Shown: one piece after another, positions 26,716 to 34,645 of the stretch
Layout of the letters: the number at the start of each line of letters is the position of its first letter
Position numbering within the stretch: position 1 is the first letter of the stretch
DNA from: Vineibacter terrae
Lineage (GTDB): Bacteria; Pseudomonadota; Alphaproteobacteria; Reyranellales; Reyranellaceae
Reading direction: 5' to 3'
Assembly (NCBI RefSeq): GCF_008039615.1
Contig: NZ_VDUZ01000047.1
Coordinates: 1-64,000, forward strand
Length of the DNA: 64,000 nucleotides
The notes under the pieces: generated by a model
Database searches by the model: none
What the model was told of the DNA's origin: nothing
Seen by the model: the letters and a program-made list of their open reading frames with translations, nothing else
Program-made: the position numbers and the translations under genes

Positions 26716-27756
26716 TCAGGACTGTTGACGATGCCAACCGGGCCGGCCGACCTCGCCTTTCAGTCCTGCCAAGACCCCCTTGATCACGGCGATGAAGTTG
26801 CCCGGCGCACGGCGGATCAGGAAACGCACAGCATACAGAAGCGAAACGGCAATGCGGGCGGGCAAGCCCCATGGAAAAAATCTGCGAACAAAATGCACGC
26901 CGTTGCGGTGCTGCAGATAGACCGTGAGTTTCGGGATCGCTGCGGCAGTTCTCGCCGACCCCGTCGTCGTGCCGCGCCCGTGGGACACGATGGACGCGCT
27001 CGCGTAGCCGAGACCGAACCGCTTGGCGCGCATTCCCCAGTCGAGATCCTCGAAGAACAGGAAATAGCGCTCGTCCATCAGGCCGATGGCCTCGACACAG
27101 GCGCGCGTGACGTACATGGATGCCCCCGAGGGGCTGTCCATCGCGTCTTCGATTGAAAGGAGGTCATGGGGTGCGCCGAGGTGGTCGCCAAGTCCGATCG
27201 GCACACTTCGTGGTGCAAGCCGCTGCCAGCGCAATCCGCCGCGAAACCGGACGTGCTCCGGCCGGTCTTCATCCACGATCGTGCTTCCGACCATTCCCTT
27301 GCCGCCAGCTTCCGCTCGCTCAACCAGCGCTGTAAGAGCGTGCGCCTCTGGCTTGGTATCCGGGTTAAGAATCCAGACACCTCTCCAGCCGGAGAGCTTC
27401 AAAAGGGGGGCGAGCCACGCATTGATGCCTCCGGCGTACCCAAGGTTCTCGGCGGCGCATCCGATCCACACGCGTGACGGCCGAGCTGTGAGCTGAAGTT
27501 GCTCGATGTCGGTGAGGCGGCTGGTGCCGATATCGAATGGACCGGGCTCATCATTTGCAGCGACGCACAAGCCACGGTCGATCAGGTCTCGCGCCAACCT
27601 CTCGTATGCCGTCTGGCCTCCATTCTCACAGATGAAAACGTCGAAGCCAGGCGCGATGGCTGCTTTCGAGAGCCCGGTGAGACAGTTGAGAATGTCCGCC
27701 GGGTTGCGAAAGCCGACGATCAGAACCGCGACATCGGCGATACGATCAGCAGTCAA
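26716..27756 (-). CDS. GT2-family glycosyltransferase (rhamnosyltransferase-like)
   Basis: This 346-residue protein has the GT-A pattern: VAVLIVGFRNPADILNCL at the N-terminus, then ENLGYAGGINAWL and the DxD-like ILNPDTKP. Downstream are ASMYVTRACVEAIGLMDE and FFEDLDWGMRAKRFG, typical of Wbb-type rhamnosyl- or other sugar transferases. A hydrophobic C-terminal stretch may bind the membrane. The start appears to be a TTG at 27756; an upstream ATG is out of frame. It probably adds one sugar to the lipid-linked repeat unit. Confidence 0.88.
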   Translation of the reverse strand: MTADRIADVAVLIVGFRNPADILNCLTGLSKAAIAPGFDVFICENGGQTAYERLARDLIDRGLCVAANDEPGPFDIGTSRLTDIEQLQLTARPSRVWIGCAAENLGYAGGINAWLAPLLKLSGWRGVWILNPDTKPEAHALTALVERAEAGGKGMVGSTIVDEDRPEHVRFRGGLRWQRLAPRSVPIGLGDHLGAPHDLLSIEDAMDSPSGASMYVTRACVEAIGLMDERYFLFFEDLDWGMRAKRFGLGYASASIVSHGRGTTTGSARTAAAIPKLTVYLQHRNGVHFVRRFFPWGLPARIAVSLLYAVRFLIRRAPGNFIAVIKGVLAGLKGEVGRPGWHRQQS

Positions 27757-28087
27757 CCTTCATTCTCCGGAAGCGGCCATCCATCGATAGCACTGTCAGG
27801 CCGGCACGGCGCCCCAGGCAACACATCCCTACGGGTTGAGGTATTAAATACATTTTTGCTTGATAAGTCATTTTATACTATATCAAATTTAGGCAAATTA
27901 TGGCAAATCAAATCATCGACGTCCGTCGATCCCGGTATCGACTTGAACGGTCATGAACATTACGGAATCCGCCTGTGATCTCTGCTTGAACGTGCCGGAT
28001 CTCGCCGCGGTCCGTGGTTCCGCGGACATTTCGGCCTGCGTGGCGTCGCAGGGCTAGTGCGGGTGGCGTTGCTGGACCTGTCCGCCG
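27757..28087. promoter_or_regulatory. AT-rich divergent intergenic region
   Basis: These 331 bases separate the GT2 gene (minus) from the polymerase gene (plus). Bases 27838-27935 are strikingly AT-rich against the surrounding GC-rich sequence. A possible promoter toward 28088 is TTGCTT (27856-27861) with TATATC (27879-27884) at 17-base spacing. This is the most AT-rich non-coding patch in the window and may also mark a recombination junction. Confidence 0.4.
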
Positions 28088-29446
28088 ATGGGATCTAACG
28101 CTCTCCTTGGTATTATGTTCGGCGTGCTGGCGTTCGCCCTGCCGCGTCGCCGCGCGTTTGGCGCAGTACTTGCCACGGCGACCTACACGACCTACGGAGA
28201 CGCGCTCGATCTCGGCGGTCTGTCCTTCTACAGCATTCGCATCGTCATCGTGTTCACCCTGATCAGGGTGATTGTGAGGAGCGAACTGAAAGGCGTCCGG
28301 TTCCAGGCGTTCGATGCCCTTTTCGCGGCTTGGCTGATCGTGACGTGTCTTCTGTACGTCACGCTTGACGGAAGCTACGTCAACTTCACCGAGCGGCTGG
28401 GCTACCTCGGAGATGTCGGTGGGCTCTACATCATCGTCCGCGCGCTCGTCCGCAACCCAGACGATCTGGCGGGAACCGTCGCGATCCTCGCGCTCCTGCT
28501 GATTCCGCTCGCGGTGCTCATGGGGTTCGAACGGATAACCGGCCGCAACCTGTTCGCCGTGCTCGGAGGTGTTTCGGAGTGGTCGCAAGTGCGCAACGGG
28601 ACCGTGCGCTGCCAAGGGCCGTTCAATCATTCGATCCTCGCAGGAACGTTCGGGGCGGCGGCCTTTCCCCTGATGGTGGGGCTGTCGGTCTTCCGGCCCC
28701 GCAGCAGGGCTCTGGCAGTAGTTGGCGCATTGTCCGCAGCCTTCGTTGTCTACACGTCCGGCTCGAGCGGACCCTTCAGCGCCCTGATCGTCGCCAGCAT
28801 CGGCCTGGGCATGTGGTGGATCCGGACGCAGATACGCGTCGTGCGCTGGGCCATGCTTGGCGGCCTGGTCGTGATCGCGATCGTTATGAAGGCGCCCGTG
28901 TGGTATCTGATCAGCCGGCTCAGCGACCTGATCGGCGGCGATGGCTGGTACCGTTCGAAATTGATCGATAGTGCAGTCAACCACTTCAGCGAGTGGTGGC
29001 TGATCGGCACCGGGTACACGGCGCACTGGATGGAAACGGGAATCCCCTCGAGTCCCTATTCGGCCGACATCGTCAACGAGTTCGTCAACCAGGGTATTCG
29101 CGGTGGCCTGCTCTGCCTCGTGCTTTTTATCGCGACCCTGTCAAGAAGCTTCGCGGCGATGGGAACCGCCGCGAAGGCAACATCGACACCGCTGGGCCAG
29201 CGCTACTTCTTTTGGACGGTAGGCTGCTCGCTGGCCGCCCATGTTGCCTCCTTCTTTTCCGTCACCTACTTCGACCAGACGATCTCTGCATACTACCTGG
29301 TCATCGGCAGCACGGTAGTGGCGGCGGCGGTGTGCGACGGCCAAGGGCGGGAGACGCCGGTTCGGCAGCCGACCCGACTCGCACCGCCATACCGGGGATG
29401 GCGCAGGGCTGCGCCCCCGGCTGCTGGAATACCGGCCGAACGTTGA
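28088..29446 (+). CDS. O-antigen ligase/polymerase-like membrane protein (Wzy/WaaL type)
   Basis: This 452-residue protein is very hydrophobic, with about 10-12 predicted helices. The large periplasmic loop holds RCQGPFNHSILAGTFGA, a conserved feature of Wzy/WaaL proteins, and later GTGYTAHWM. It likely polymerises or ligates the lipid-linked oligosaccharide. The soluble C-terminal 40 residues are basic and proline-rich. It stands alone between two minus-strand genes, so it probably uses its own promoter in the AT-rich region upstream. Confidence 0.85.
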   Translation: MGSNALLGIMFGVLAFALPRRRAFGAVLATATYTTYGDALDLGGLSFYSIRIVIVFTLIRVIVRSELKGVRFQAFDALFAAWLIVTCLLYVTLDGSYVNFTERLGYLGDVGGLYIIVRALVRNPDDLAGTVAILALLLIPLAVLMGFERITGRNLFAVLGGVSEWSQVRNGTVRCQGPFNHSILAGTFGAAAFPLMVGLSVFRPRSRALAVVGALSAAFVVYTSGSSGPFSALIVASIGLGMWWIRTQIRVVRWAMLGGLVVIAIVMKAPVWYLISRLSDLIGGDGWYRSKLIDSAVNHFSEWWLIGTGYTAHWMETGIPSSPYSADIVNEFVNQGIRGGLLCLVLFIATLSRSFAAMGTAAKATSTPLGQRYFFWTVGCSLAAHVASFFSVTYFDQTISAYYLVIGSTVVAAAVCDGQGRETPVRQPTRLAPPYRGWRRAAPPAAGIPAER

Positions 29447-29524
29447 AGCTCTGAAGGGAGACGGCCCAGCGCGCGATCTGGCGGGTCGCCCCCAATACAG
29501 CCGCCACATGCCCTGGTCGGGAGG

Positions 29525-32500
29525 CTACAGGAAGAAGTCGCTTGCCGTCAGCGCGAAAGCTCCTTTCAGCTGGATCTGGAAATCGGCAACGGCGTCGCCG
29601 TTGACATCGCCCGAGACGATCGTGTCGGCGCCGAAGGCCTGCTGGCGGAGCTCGCCGGCGACCCCGTGGAAGGCAGCACCGCCGATGAAAGCAAAAGCCT
29701 GGTTGCCGGCCGCCGCAGTGTTGGCGTCGATCGTGGCGAGATCGATTCTGTCGGTGCCCCGCTCGAACCCTACGATCTGATCGCGAGTGGCGTCGGTCGT
29801 GCCGCTCTCATTGAACGCATGGAAGTCGAAAAGGTCGGCGCCCGCGCCGCCGATCAGGACGTCCCTCCCGCGGCCACCCAGCAACGTGTCGTTGCCGGCG
29901 CCGCCATTGAGCGTATCGTCGCCGTCGCCGCCATTGAGCGTATCGTTGCCGCCACCGCCATTGAGCGTGTCGTTGCCGCCACGGCCATTGAGCGTGTCGT
30001 TGCCGCCACGGCCATTGAGCGTGTCGTTACCGGCACCGCCGACCAGGTAGTTGGCGCGCTCATTCCCCGTCAGGGTGCGGCCAGCCGCGTCGTCCACGCG
30101 GATGCTCACCGTCGCGGTGTCGCTGCCGCCGTGGCCGTCGTCCACCGTGTAGGTGAAACTGTCCGCGCCGACATAGCCGGCATCTCGTGTGTACGTGAAG
30201 GTGCCGTTGCCGTTGTCTGCCAGCGTGCCATGCGTCGGCTGTGTGACGCCCTGGATCGTCAGCGCGTCAAAATCGGCATCCGTGTCGTTGGCCAGAAGCG
30301 CTGCCGCGCTGATCACCAGCGGCTGGTCCCCGGTCGCCTGCAGCGGCCCATCGTCGATCGCAACCGGTGCGTCGTTGACCGGGTTTACAGCGATGCTCAC
30401 CCTCGCCGTGTCGCTGCCGCCGTGGCCGTCGCTGACCGTATAGGTGAAGCTGTCGGCCCCGTTGTAGTTCCGGACCGGCGTGTAGGTGAAGGTGCCGTTG
30501 CCGTTGTCTGCCAGCGCGCCATGCGCCGGCTGCGTGACGCCCTGGATCGTCAGCGCGTCAAGATCGGCATCCGTATCGTTGGCCAGCAGCGCCGCCGCGC
30601 TGATCACCAGCGGCTGGTCCCCGGTCGCCTGCAGCGGCCCATCGTCGATCGCAACCGGTGCGTCGTTGACCGGGTTCACAGTAATGCTCACCCTCGCCGT
30701 GTCGCTGCCGCCGTGGCCGTCGCTGACCGTATAGGTGAAGCTGTCGGCGCCGTTGTAGTTCGGAACCGGCGTGTAGGTGAAGGTGCCGTTGCCGTTGTAA
30801 ACGACGGCACCATGGGCGCCCTGGCTGAAGCCGATGATGCTGGCCGCCGTCAGGGTGCTGTCCGCGTCGCTGTCGTTGGCCAGCACGTTGCCCGTGGTGA
30901 TCGCCTTGTCCTCGCTGCCCGACGCACTGTCATCGCCGGCCACCGGCGCGGCGTTGGATGTCGACGCCGGCACAGTGATGTCGGCGAACCGCAGCATCTC
31001 GATGCCCTGGAGCGTGTCGGTCCCCTCGTCGCCGTTGGCCGGATTGAGGTCCCGGATTGTCAGCCCGCCGCCCACCGCCAGGATTTCGTAATCGGCGCGG
31101 TTGCCGGCATAGACTGCGGTATCGTTGCCGGCGCCGCCATTGAGCGTGTCGTTACCGGCGCCACCATTGAGCGTGTCGTTGCCGCCGCCGCCATTGAGCG
31201 TGTCCGCGCCGAGACCGCCATTGAGCGTATTGCTGCCCGAGTTGCCGGTGAGCACGTTGGCCAGCGAGTTCCCCGTGCCGTTGATGTTGCCGTTGCCCGT
31301 CAGCGTCAGGTTCTCGATGTAGTTCGCCAGGCTATAGCTCACCGAGCTCAGCACCGTGTCCGTGCCCTGGCCGTTCTCCTCGACCACGACGTCGCCGGCA
31401 TTGTCGACGACGTAGGTGTCGTCGCCCGCCCCACCTGCCATATGGTCGGCGTTGGCTCCGCCATCGAGTATATTGTTGCCTGCGTTGCCGGTGAGCACGT
31501 TGGCCAGCGAGTTCCCCGTGCCGTTGATGTTGTCGCTGCCTGTCAGCGTCAGGTTCTCAATGCCGGCGGGCAACGTGTAGCTGACGTCTGACTGGACAGT
31601 GCCGGTGTCGACGGGCCCGGCATCGCTGCCAGCAACGAGCTGGCCGGTACTCATGTCGATGTTGTTGGTATAGGTCGCCTGCACGGTACCTTTAGTGCCT
31701 ATGTAAAGGGCGCCATATGCACCGCTGCTGGCATTATTAAATCCATTTACCGAAGCGTAGAAATTGTCCTGGACATGCATATTCGTGGCGGTGCCTGGAG
31801 GATCCACGTAGAAGCCCGTCAGATAGGACGCCCCTCCCGGCAAGTTTGCTATCACCGTGTTGTTTGCGACAGTACTATTATAGAAATTCCCACCTGCATC
31901 ATTGTAGAAGGCGATGCCCGTTCCTATCCCAATCGGAAAACCTTCTGCGTTTCGAGCATCTCCCGAATAGATGGTATTATACGCAATGAGCGCTGAAGCG
32001 TTCGGATCGTTGGTGCCTTCGACAGCAATCGCACAGGCGTGCGCTCCATCCTGCCACGCGAAGCCCGACATGACATTATACATCACCGTCATGGGCTCAG
32101 GGGCATAGATCGCGGCTGGCGCATTCTTGAGCACGGAATACTCAACCGTGAGCGGGCACCATACTTTTATCAGCGAGAAGTCCGGATCCGACGCCATTCC
32201 ACCGCCATCGAACGAACAGTACCTCACGACGAGGTTCGCCGTCGCGTCGACAGTGCTTCGAATGTTGATGCCCGTCGTCGCGGCACAGTCGACGATCGTA
32301 GCGGTTCCTTTCGCAGTCGCGGTTACCAGCACCGTGTAGTTCGTCAGATTGTAGCCGCTCAGCGTGACGTCGGTGCCGTTGATGTAGATGACGTGGTTTC
32401 CCAGCGTGGTTCCGGCTGGCAGGTTGTCGGCGGTCGGGACTCTCAGCGTGATTCCGGGGTGAACGCCAACGGCATAGTCGACTCCAGCGACTTCCCACGC

Positions 32501-32581
32501 TGGGCGAACCGCATAACCGTCCAGCAAATGCGGCACTTGCGGCGTGCCGCCCGGCGCACCCGTAGATCCATCGCCCGCCAT
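29525..32581 (-). CDS. type I secreted RTX protein with beta-helix N-terminus and cadherin-like repeats
   Basis: The product has 1018 residues. Residues about 30-300 form a parallel beta-helix pattern (TVEYSVLKNAPAAIYAPEPM, ANNTVIANLPGGASYL) as in polysaccharide lyases and epimerases. Two RTX clusters follow (about 360-510), with SLANVLTGN-type units. Three cadherin-like tandem repeats come next (about 555-845; VSDGHGGSDTARVSI), then a dense NDTLNG array (about 850-925) and a serralysin-like C-terminus ending in ASDFFL. There is no Sec signal. GGAGA lies six bases before ATG 32581. It may bind, cut or epimerise the polysaccharide made here and be exported by the system at 14.3-17.5 kb; both ideas are inferences. 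Confidence 0.9.
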   Translation of the reverse strand: MAGDGSTGAPGGTPQVPHLLDGYAVRPAWEVAGVDYAVGVHPGITLRVPTADNLPAGTTLGNHVIYINGTDVTLSGYNLTNYTVLVTATAKGTATIVDCAATTGINIRSTVDATANLVVRYCSFDGGGMASDPDFSLIKVWCPLTVEYSVLKNAPAAIYAPEPMTVMYNVMSGFAWQDGAHACAIAVEGTNDPNASALIAYNTIYSGDARNAEGFPIGIGTGIAFYNDAGGNFYNSTVANNTVIANLPGGASYLTGFYVDPPGTATNMHVQDNFYASVNGFNNASSGAYGALYIGTKGTVQATYTNNIDMSTGQLVAGSDAGPVDTGTVQSDVSYTLPAGIENLTLTGSDNINGTGNSLANVLTGNAGNNILDGGANADHMAGGAGDDTYVVDNAGDVVVEENGQGTDTVLSSVSYSLANYIENLTLTGNGNINGTGNSLANVLTGNSGSNTLNGGLGADTLNGGGGNDTLNGGAGNDTLNGGAGNDTAVYAGNRADYEILAVGGGLTIRDLNPANGDEGTDTLQGIEMLRFADITVPASTSNAAPVAGDDSASGSEDKAITTGNVLANDSDADSTLTAASIIGFSQGAHGAVVYNGNGTFTYTPVPNYNGADSFTYTVSDGHGGSDTARVSITVNPVNDAPVAIDDGPLQATGDQPLVISAAALLANDTDADLDALTIQGVTQPAHGALADNGNGTFTYTPVRNYNGADSFTYTVSDGHGGSDTARVSIAVNPVNDAPVAIDDGPLQATGDQPLVISAAALLANDTDADFDALTIQGVTQPTHGTLADNGNGTFTYTRDAGYVGADSFTYTVDDGHGGSDTATVSIRVDDAAGRTLTGNERANYLVGGAGNDTLNGRGGNDTLNGRGGNDTLNGGGGNDTLNGGDGDDTLNGGAGNDTLLGGRGRDVLIGGAGADLFDFHAFNESGTTDATRDQIVGFERGTDRIDLATIDANTAAAGNQAFAFIGGAAFHGVAGELRQQAFGADTIVSGDVNGDAVADFQIQLKGAFALTASDFFL
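29870..30045 (-). repeat. RTX nonapeptide repeat array
   Basis: About eight consecutive 27-base units encode GG-GNDTLNG-type calcium-binding nonapeptides, almost identical at DNA level. A shorter array of the same unit lies at about 31120-31230. Both are inside the RTX protein gene. Such tracts are prone to length change. Confidence 0.85.
30380..30960 (-). repeat. tandem cadherin-like repeats, near-identical DNA
   Basis: Units of about 99 residues (each holding ALLANDTDAD, NGNGTFTYT and SFTYTV-DGHGGSDTA) recur in tandem within the RTX gene. Two adjacent copies (roughly 30080-30380 and 30380-30680) are nearly identical at DNA level. The third, at 30680-30960, is more diverged. This is evidence of recent internal duplication. 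Confidence 0.75.
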
Positions 32582-32762
32582 CTCAATCTCCGTTTGTTGC
32601 GTCTTGCGTTCAACACTCCTCGGTCGTTGAAGTCCCGCACGCCGGCGTTGCTCCCGACCTCAACTACTTCTCATCCGGTCAACCGTCTGACCGGCGCTCG
32701 GGTCTCTGCTAGCACGATTCTTGTCGCCGGGGGAAGTCAAGCCCGGATTTCGCAACCATCCG

Positions 32763-33127
32763 CATGAAGGTGGCCGTTGGGTACGCTTTAGGCCGATACG
32801 GCGCAGCGCGCAGATCAGGACATGAGCCATGGCGGCGAACCACAGGCACAGCTGGTTGGCGCGCATAGTGGTGCTCGATGTGCGGTCGGCGAAGAGGTCG
32901 CCCTGGCTTTTTCTTGATGCGGTTCTCCACGTCGCCGCGGGCGCAGTAGACCTTCTCGTACAGTGCAGCGGGACATCCGTGGCGTCCAGGTCCAGCACGA
33001 TCTGAGACGGCGCGCTGCCATGCGCCGCCAGGAACAGATCGACAAACAGCCCGTCGATCGCCGCCGGATCGTGGCTGATCTTGTGGTACTTCGTCGCCAC
33101 CGGCCGGCTCAGCTCAAGACGGTTCAA
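32763..33127 (-). mobile_element. IS1380-family transposase remnant (internally deleted, frameshifted)
   Basis: Minus-strand pieces match the DDE transposase of IS1380 elements: LELSRPVATKYHKISHDPAA and QIVLDLDATDVPLH. After a large internal deletion follow YCARGDVENRIKK, QGDLFADRTSSTTMRANQL and CALRRIGLKRTQ. The pieces lie in different frames, so the gene is dead. The N-terminal third of the transposase is also missing; at 33128 the sequence passes directly into a glycosyltransferase-related fragment. Terminal inverted repeats were not found. Confidence 0.8.
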
Positions 33128-33137
33128 CGTGCTCTTG

Positions 33138-33335
33138 CTCCGGCTCGTCCACGCCCATGCGTCCGGCGTACTCGTTGGAGAGATGGTGGACCGTGAGGTC
33201 GCCGAGACGGGAGATCGGGATCAGCTTGGTGAAGCCGCCTTGGGTGTAGAGGTCCGTCGCCGTAATGCAGAGAAGGTCGTGCTCCTCGCGCGGTTCGGCC
33301 AGGAAGCCGCCCGAGCCGTCAGTCAAAGGCGGCAT
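33138..33335 (-). pseudogene. fragment of a paralogue of the GT/methyltransferase fusion gene
   Basis: The frame reads GGFTKLIPISRLGDLTVHHL and then SNEYAGRMGVDEPE. This is nearly the same as the internal GFTKLIPISRLGDFTVHHLS-NKYAGRMGVDEPE of the gene at 36173-37690. Only about 65 residues remain, bounded on the left by the IS1380 remnant and on the right by unrelated sequence. It is a broken second copy or a duplicated piece of that gene. Confidence 0.75.
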
Positions 33336-33492
33336 TCGGATTAACCCTTCGGAGGATGAGTAATGGTCAAATTGCTGCTTGCTGGATCTAAGAAAGCTTG
33401 GACATCATTAGACAGGGCTGAAGGACATACTCATCCGGGATGGGCAAAATCAGGTGACCAGGCTCCGATACGGCGGTGACAAGCACCGGATC

Positions 33493-34461
33493 ATGGATAT
33501 GTTCGCGGCCCTGTCACCGGGGCTAGCGCTCGCGCTCATTGTGGTCCTGGCGCCTGTGTCCTCTCCCGCCGCGAGCGGCTGTCCCGCTTACCCGGAATTT
33601 CCGGATTCCAATTGCACGGGCTGGAAACATACGGGCGTCACGCTCACTGCGGTGCCATCTCAGGTTTCCAGCGGCGCGGGCTGGCACGTTGGCACGGTTG
33701 GCGGTCAACAGATTTTTTACATCACCAAAGACAATGCAGTTGTCGATAGCCTGGACATCAATCTTTGCGTCAAGGTGTTCGCCAACAATGTCACGATACA
33801 ACGTTCACGCATTCGCTGCTCGGACTATTACGCGATTCGAATGGCTGATCCGCCAACGAGATATCGAGGACTCAAACTGATCGATGTCGAGCTTGACGGA
33901 CTGGGACGGGCCGGCGCTCAAACTGTCGCTGTTGAAGAATCGGCCGACGGCCATTTTCTCCGCGTTCATGTCCACGGCATGGGCAGCAGCGGGCCTCGCA
34001 TCGGATCGGGCACCGTCATTGAAGACTCTTATATTCATGGCTTTCACTGCAATCCAGGTGATCACACGGCCGGCATGTCTTCCAACGGCGGCGGCGGCGG
34101 CATTGTTGTTCGACACAACAACATTGACATCGACCACCGGCCCGGTTGTGCAACGGCAGCATGGGAGATCGCCCTGGATTTTGGAACCTACAATGGCATC
34201 TTGATAGAGAAGAACCTGTTCAACGGTGGCGCCTACTGTGCCTACGCCGCCCTCAAGGTGCCCAGGAGCGCTTACCCGCCGGCTACCAATGTGCGATTTG
34301 TCGACAACGTTTTTGGGAGAAAATATTCGCCCAAATGTGGACTTTACGGTCCGATTGCCCAATGGGCCAACTCGCCGGGCTCTGTCTGGCGCAACAACAC
34401 CTGGGGTCCTGGCGCCAGGGCGACATCGGACCACAAAATTGGGGATCCCGTGATTCCCTAG
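33493..34461 (+). CDS. secreted right-handed beta-helix protein
   Basis: This 322-residue protein has a Sec signal peptide (ALSPGLALALIVVLAPVSSP-AASG) and the repeated short strands of a right-handed parallel beta-helix (NVTIQRSRIRCSDYYAIRM, GTVIEDSYIHGF, GGIVVRHNNIDI, NGILIEKNLFNGG). Such proteins bind or cleave acidic polysaccharides. No catalytic residues can be assigned with confidence. ATG 33493 was chosen because the signal peptide begins there; the frame opens at 33454. It stands alone on the plus strand between minus-strand fragments and the asparagine-synthase-like gene. A role on the extracellular polymer is inferred from fold and location. Confidence 0.75.
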   Translation: MDMFAALSPGLALALIVVLAPVSSPAASGCPAYPEFPDSNCTGWKHTGVTLTAVPSQVSSGAGWHVGTVGGQQIFYITKDNAVVDSLDINLCVKVFANNVTIQRSRIRCSDYYAIRMADPPTRYRGLKLIDVELDGLGRAGAQTVAVEESADGHFLRVHVHGMGSSGPRIGSGTVIEDSYIHGFHCNPGDHTAGMSSNGGGGGIVVRHNNIDIDHRPGCATAAWEIALDFGTYNGILIEKNLFNGGAYCAYAALKVPRSAYPPATNVRFVDNVFGRKYSPKCGLYGPIAQWANSPGSVWRNNTWGPGARATSDHKIGDPVIP

Positions 34462-34645
34462 TGTAGTGTCCTACAAATAGCTGGTGATGCCACAGAGGGA
34501 TGTTTTCCGGCATGTGCGGCACCGCGTGCGAAAAAGCGAAGCAAACGCCTATCCAGTCGATAACGAGACAGTACTCCAGCGATTATGCAATCTCGAGGAG
34601 CGCACGCTTTGAGAATGGGATTGCACGGCCATAGTGAGAGAAGCG

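Noticed and set aside
29870-30045. Possible CRISPR-like array because of regularly spaced repeats
   Set aside because: The units are contiguous 27-base codon repeats inside an RTX reading frame with no unique spacers and no cas genes.
29666-31591. 641-codon plus-strand frame opposite the RTX gene
   Set aside because: Its repeats (AIERVVA-type) are the complement of the RTX nonapeptide codons; the minus-strand protein has clear domains and a ribosome site.
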